A DNA stretch of 24,586 bases, taken from Fluviibacter sp041311015. Its GTDB lineage: Bacteria > Pseudomonadota > Gammaproteobacteria > Burkholderiales > Rhodocyclaceae. The position numbers were made by a program, and so were the translations under genes. Where the stretch lies: NCBI GenBank assembly GCA_041311015.1, contig JBFYKG010000012.1:1-24586 (forward strand), written 5' to 3'. Below the pieces are notes generated by a model. The model searched no databases. It was given only the letters and a program-made list of their open reading frames with translations, and was not told where the DNA came from. Positions 21,789 to 24,586 of this stretch are shown here, piece by piece (within the stretch, counting starts at the first letter, position 1; every line of letters begins with the position of its first letter).

Positions 21789-22355
21789 ATGAGCATCAAG
21801 TCTGACAAGTGGATTCGCCGCATGGCCGAACAGCACGGCATGATCGAGCCGTTTTCGCCCGATCTCGTGCGCGAAGTGAATGGCCAGAAGATTGTGTCGT
21901 ACGGTACCTCGAGCTACGGCTACGATATCCGCTGCGCCCGCGAATTCAAGGTGTTCACCAATATCAACAGCACCGTGGTTGACCCGAAGGCCTTCGATCC
22001 GAAATCCTTCGTTGAAGTCGAATCGGATGTCTGCATCATCCCGCCGAACTCGTTTGCCCTGGCCCGCACCGTGGAGTACTTCCGTATTCCGCGCAGTGTG
22101 CTGACTGTATGCCTGGGTAAGAGCACCTATGCCCGTTGCGGCATCATCGTTAACGTAACGCCCTTCGAGCCGGAGTGGGAAGGCTACGTCACGCTGGAAT
22201 TTTCGAACACCACGCCACTGCCCGCCAAGATCTACGCCGGCGAAGGCTGCGCCCAGGTGCTGTTCTTTGAATCTGACGAAGTGTGTGAGACCTCGTACAA
22301 GGACCGTGGTGGCAAATACCAGGGCCAGGTCGGTGTCACACTCCCGAAAATTTAA
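21789..22355 (+). CDS. dcd: Dcd, dCTP deaminase
   Basis: A 188-residue trimeric deaminase that turns dCTP into dUTP and ammonia, feeding dTMP synthesis through dUTPase. The active-site block is GKSTYARCG (110-118) with Ser112 and Arg116; VTPFEPEWEG (123-132) and VTLEFSN (134-140) follow, with the general-base glutamate probably Glu137. The C-terminal KDRGGKYQGQ closes over the nucleotide in the family. ATG 21789 is preferred to the in-frame GTG 21783 because GGAG lies five to six bases ahead and homologues begin MSIKSDKWI. No dUTPase fusion is seen; the length fits the monofunctional form. It lies downstream of mrp and upstream of the decarboxylase. Confidence 0.96.
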   Translation: MSIKSDKWIRRMAEQHGMIEPFSPDLVREVNGQKIVSYGTSSYGYDIRCAREFKVFTNINSTVVDPKAFDPKSFVEVESDVCIIPPNSFALARTVEYFRIPRSVLTVCLGKSTYARCGIIVNVTPFEPEWEGYVTLEFSNTTPLPAKIYAGEGCAQVLFFESDEVCETSYKDRGGKYQGQVGVTLPKI

Positions 22356-22387
22356 CGCCTTAGACTGCGTTTCATTGCCTCATCGCT

Positions 22388-22425
22388 CCGCGTGACCGGC
22401 CTGCCGGCACGCGGAAGTTCTTTCT
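22388..22425 (+). terminator. Hairpin terminator or attenuator after dcd
   Basis: CCGCGTG (22388-22394) pairs perfectly with CACGCGG (22408-22414), and inside it CCGG (22396-22399) pairs with CCGG (22404-22407) around a four-base loop. This makes an 11-bp stem with one bulged A. AAGTTCTTTCT follows, a poor U tract. It lies 33 bases after the dcd stop and 26 bases before the next start, upstream of that gene's AGGAG (22431-22435). Confidence 0.6.
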
Positions 22426-22440
22426 GGCTCAGGAGTTGCC

Positions 22441-24586
22441 ATGAAATTTCATTTTCCGATCATCATCATTGACGAAGACTTCCGTTCCGAGAACGCCTCG
22501 GGTCTGGGTATCCGCGCCCTGGCCGAAGCGATCGAAAAGGAAGGTATGGAGGTTCTGGCGGTCACCAGTTATGGTGATATGACCTCGTTCGCGCAACAAC
22601 AGAGCCGCGCCTCGGCCTTCATCCTGTCGGTCGATGACGAAGAGTTATTGAACCACGAAGACCAGACCATTGCTGACTTACGTGCCTTCGTGGAAGAGAT
22701 TCGTTACAAGAATGCCGATATCCCGATTTTCCTGCATGGCGAAACACGGACATCGCGGCACATCCCGAATGACATCCTGCGTGAACTCCATGGTTTTATT
22801 CACATGTTTGAGGATACGCCCGAGTTCATTGCGCGCAATGTGGTACGCGAAGCGCGCGCTTATATGGACTCGCTGCCGCCACCGTTTTTCCGCGCGCTGA
22901 CGCATTACGCCGCCGATGGCTCGTATTCCTGGCACTGCCCGGGTCACTCGGGCGGGGTCGCCTTCCTGAAGAGCCCGGTCGGTCAGATGTTCCATCAGTT
23001 CTTTGGCGAGAACATGCTGCGCGCCGACGTGTGTAATGCGGTGGAAGAACTGGGCCAGCTGCTCGATCACACGGGTCCGGTCGCGGCCTCGGAGCGTAAT
23101 GCTGCGCGCATCTTCAACTGCGATCACCTGTACTTCGTGACCAACGGTACTTCGACCTCGAACAAGATCGTCTGGCACTCGACCGTGGCACCGGGCGATA
23201 TTGTGGTGGTGGATCGTAACTGTCATAAGTCGGTGCTGCATTCGATCATCATGACCGGGGCAATTCCTGTGTTCCTGATGCCGACGCGCAATAACTTCGG
23301 CATCATCGGCCCGATTCCGCAGAGCGAGTTCTCGTGGGATAGCATCCAGAAAAAGATTGCCGCCAACCCGTTCATTACCGACAAGAACGCCAAGCCACGT
23401 GTGCTGACGATTACGCAATCGACCTACGATGGCATTCTGTACAACGTCGAAGAGATCAAGGAGATGCTCGACGGCAAGATTGATACGCTGCACTTTGATG
23501 AGGCCTGGTTGCCACACGCGGCCTTTCATGACTTTTATGGTGACTACCATGCCATCGGCGCAGACCGCCCACGTTGTAAGGAGTCGATGGTGTTTTCAAC
23601 CCAATCGACGCACAAGCTGCTGGCAGGCCTGAGCCAGGCCTCGCAGATCCTGGTGCAGGACTCGGATGACCGCAAGCTGGATCGCGATGTCTTTAACGAA
23701 GCCTACCTGATGCACACGTCGACCTCGCCGCAGTATTCCATCATCGCATCGTGTGATGTCGCGGCCGCGATGATGGAAGAGCCGGGTGGTACCGCGCTGG
23801 TGGAAGAATCCATTGCCGAGGCGCTAGATTTCCGCCGTGCCATGCGTAAGGTTGATGAGGAGTGGGGCGCTGACTGGTGGTTCAAGGTCTGGGGGCCGGA
23901 TGATCTTTCCGAAGAGGGGATCGAAGAGCGCGAGGCGTGGATGCTCAAGCCCGGTGAGCGCTGGCATGGATTCGGCCAGCTGGCCGATGGCTTCAATATG
24001 CTCGATCCGATCAAGGCGACCATCATCACCCCGGGGCTCGATGTGGATGGCGCGTTCTCGGAAGATATCGGCATCCCGGCGGCCATCGTGACCAAATACC
24101 TGGCCGAGCACGGTGTGATCGTCGAGAAGTGCGGCCTGTATTCCTTCTTCATCATGTTCACCATCGGCATCACCAAGGGCCGCTGGAACACGATGGTGAC
24201 CGAGCTGCAGCAGTTCAAGGATGACTACGACCGTAATCAGCCGTTGTGGAAGGTGCTGCCGGAGTTCTGCCAGAAATATCCGCGTTACGAAAACATCGGC
24301 CTGCGGGATCTCTGCCAGCAGATCCACGATGTGTACAAGAAGAATGATGTGGCGCGTCTGACCACCGAGATGTATCTGTCAGATATGGTGCCGGCAATGC
24401 GTCCGGCCGATGCCTTTGCCAAGATGGCACATAAGGAAATCGAACGTGTCCACATCGATGATCTGGAAGGCCGCATCACGGCCATGCTGGTGACGCCGTA
24501 TCCGCCGGGCATCCCATTGCTGATTCCGGGCGAACAATTCAATAAGACGATCGTGAACTATCTACAGTTTGCGCGTGAGTTCAACG
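22441..24586 (+). CDS. Arginine/lysine/ornithine decarboxylase, PLP fold type I (3' end outside window)
   Basis: The frame is open from ATG 22441 to the window edge, 715 complete codons without a stop; family members run to about 750, so only a short tail is missing. AGGAG at 22431-22435 is five bases from the ATG. Residues 1-130 or so form the receiver-like wing domain (Orn/Lys/Arg decarboxylase N-terminal type), starting KFHFPIIIIDEDFRSENASGLGIRAL. The PLP core shows SWHCPGHSGG, FVTNGTSTSNKIV, LHFDEAWLPHAAF with the PLP-contacting aspartate, and the Schiff-base lysine Lys392 in FSTQSTHKLLAG. The C-terminal domain includes MLVTPYPPGIPLLIPGE. The substrate cannot be fixed by eye: the length resembles biodegradative AdiA, LdcI and SpeF equally. 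No antiporter gene is seen beside it, so a polyamine or housekeeping role is as likely as acid resistance. Confidence 0.95.
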   Translation, partial: MKFHFPIIIIDEDFRSENASGLGIRALAEAIEKEGMEVLAVTSYGDMTSFAQQQSRASAFILSVDDEELLNHEDQTIADLRAFVEEIRYKNADIPIFLHGETRTSRHIPNDILRELHGFIHMFEDTPEFIARNVVREARAYMDSLPPPFFRALTHYAADGSYSWHCPGHSGGVAFLKSPVGQMFHQFFGENMLRADVCNAVEELGQLLDHTGPVAASERNAARIFNCDHLYFVTNGTSTSNKIVWHSTVAPGDIVVVDRNCHKSVLHSIIMTGAIPVFLMPTRNNFGIIGPIPQSEFSWDSIQKKIAANPFITDKNAKPRVLTITQSTYDGILYNVEEIKEMLDGKIDTLHFDEAWLPHAAFHDFYGDYHAIGADRPRCKESMVFSTQSTHKLLAGLSQASQILVQDSDDRKLDRDVFNEAYLMHTSTSPQYSIIASCDVAAAMMEEPGGTALVEESIAEALDFRRAMRKVDEEWGADWWFKVWGPDDLSEEGIEEREAWMLKPGERWHGFGQLADGFNMLDPIKATIITPGLDVDGAFSEDIGIPAAIVTKYLAEHGVIVEKCGLYSFFIMFTIGITKGRWNTMVTELQQFKDDYDRNQPLWKVLPEFCQKYPRYENIGLRDLCQQIHDVYKKNDVARLTTEMYLSDMVPAMRPADAFAKMAHKEIERVHIDDLEGRITAMLVTPYPPGIPLLIPGEQFNKTIVNYLQFAREFN

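Noticed and set aside
1..24586. Defence island, mobile element, CRISPR array or biosynthetic cluster
   Set aside because: No transposase, phage integrase, restriction, toxin-antitoxin, Cas or repeat-spacer pattern was seen; the only tyrosine recombinase is XerD. The window reads as conserved housekeeping chromosome.

Overview
The window is about 24.6 kb of dense, moderately GC-rich bacterial chromosome. Gene content, gene order and protein types point to a betaproteobacterium, probably Burkholderiales. Supporting signs are the leuS-lptE-holA cluster, metG divergent from mrp/apbC followed by dcd and a large basic-amino-acid decarboxylase, and the beta-type Dcd and XerD proteins. The genus cannot be named from the sequence alone. 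Eighteen protein genes are supported, two of them cut by the window edges (tsaD at the left, the decarboxylase at the right). I see no tRNA, rRNA, CRISPR array, insertion sequence or prophage, and no gene-free stretch longer than 300 bases.

Layout. (1) 1-1476: the end of tsaD (tRNA t6A modification) converges on plsY (phospholipid synthesis). plsY is divergent from folB (folate synthesis), and a perfect inverted repeat lies between the two starts. (2) 1477-1624: a convergent gap with strongly self-complementary sequence. (3) 1625-8717, all minus: leuS, lptE, holA, proA, ogt and xerD. Gaps are at most 26 bases and three junctions overlap, so this is probably one operon mixing translation, outer-membrane assembly, replication, proline synthesis, DNA repair and chromosome resolution. 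(4) 8718-9416: a small gene of unknown function with its own promoter and a candidate operator, flanked by dyad sequences. (5) 9417-16537, all plus: uvrD, dgt and dnaE, a tight DNA-metabolism operon. (6) 16466-18229, minus: a SulP anion transporter whose 3' end overlaps the 3' end of dnaE by 72 bp. (7) 18341-20467, minus: metG, divergent from mrp (20589-21686). dcd and a PLP-dependent arginine/lysine/ornithine decarboxylase follow on the plus strand, with a terminator-like hairpin between those last two.

Most of the window is housekeeping: DNA replication and repair (holA, dnaE, uvrD, ogt, xerD), nucleotide pools (dgt, dcd), aminoacylation (leuS, metG), Fe-S handling (mrp) and envelope assembly (plsY, lptE). 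I found no convincing undescribed multi-gene system. The best leads are small: the unknown gene at 8867-9217 with a dyad over its predicted start site, the inverted repeat between plsY and folB, the dnaE/sulP antisense overlap, near-leaderless promoter placement at mrp and metG, the structured folB-xerD gap, and a three-copy heptanucleotide repeat inside lptE.
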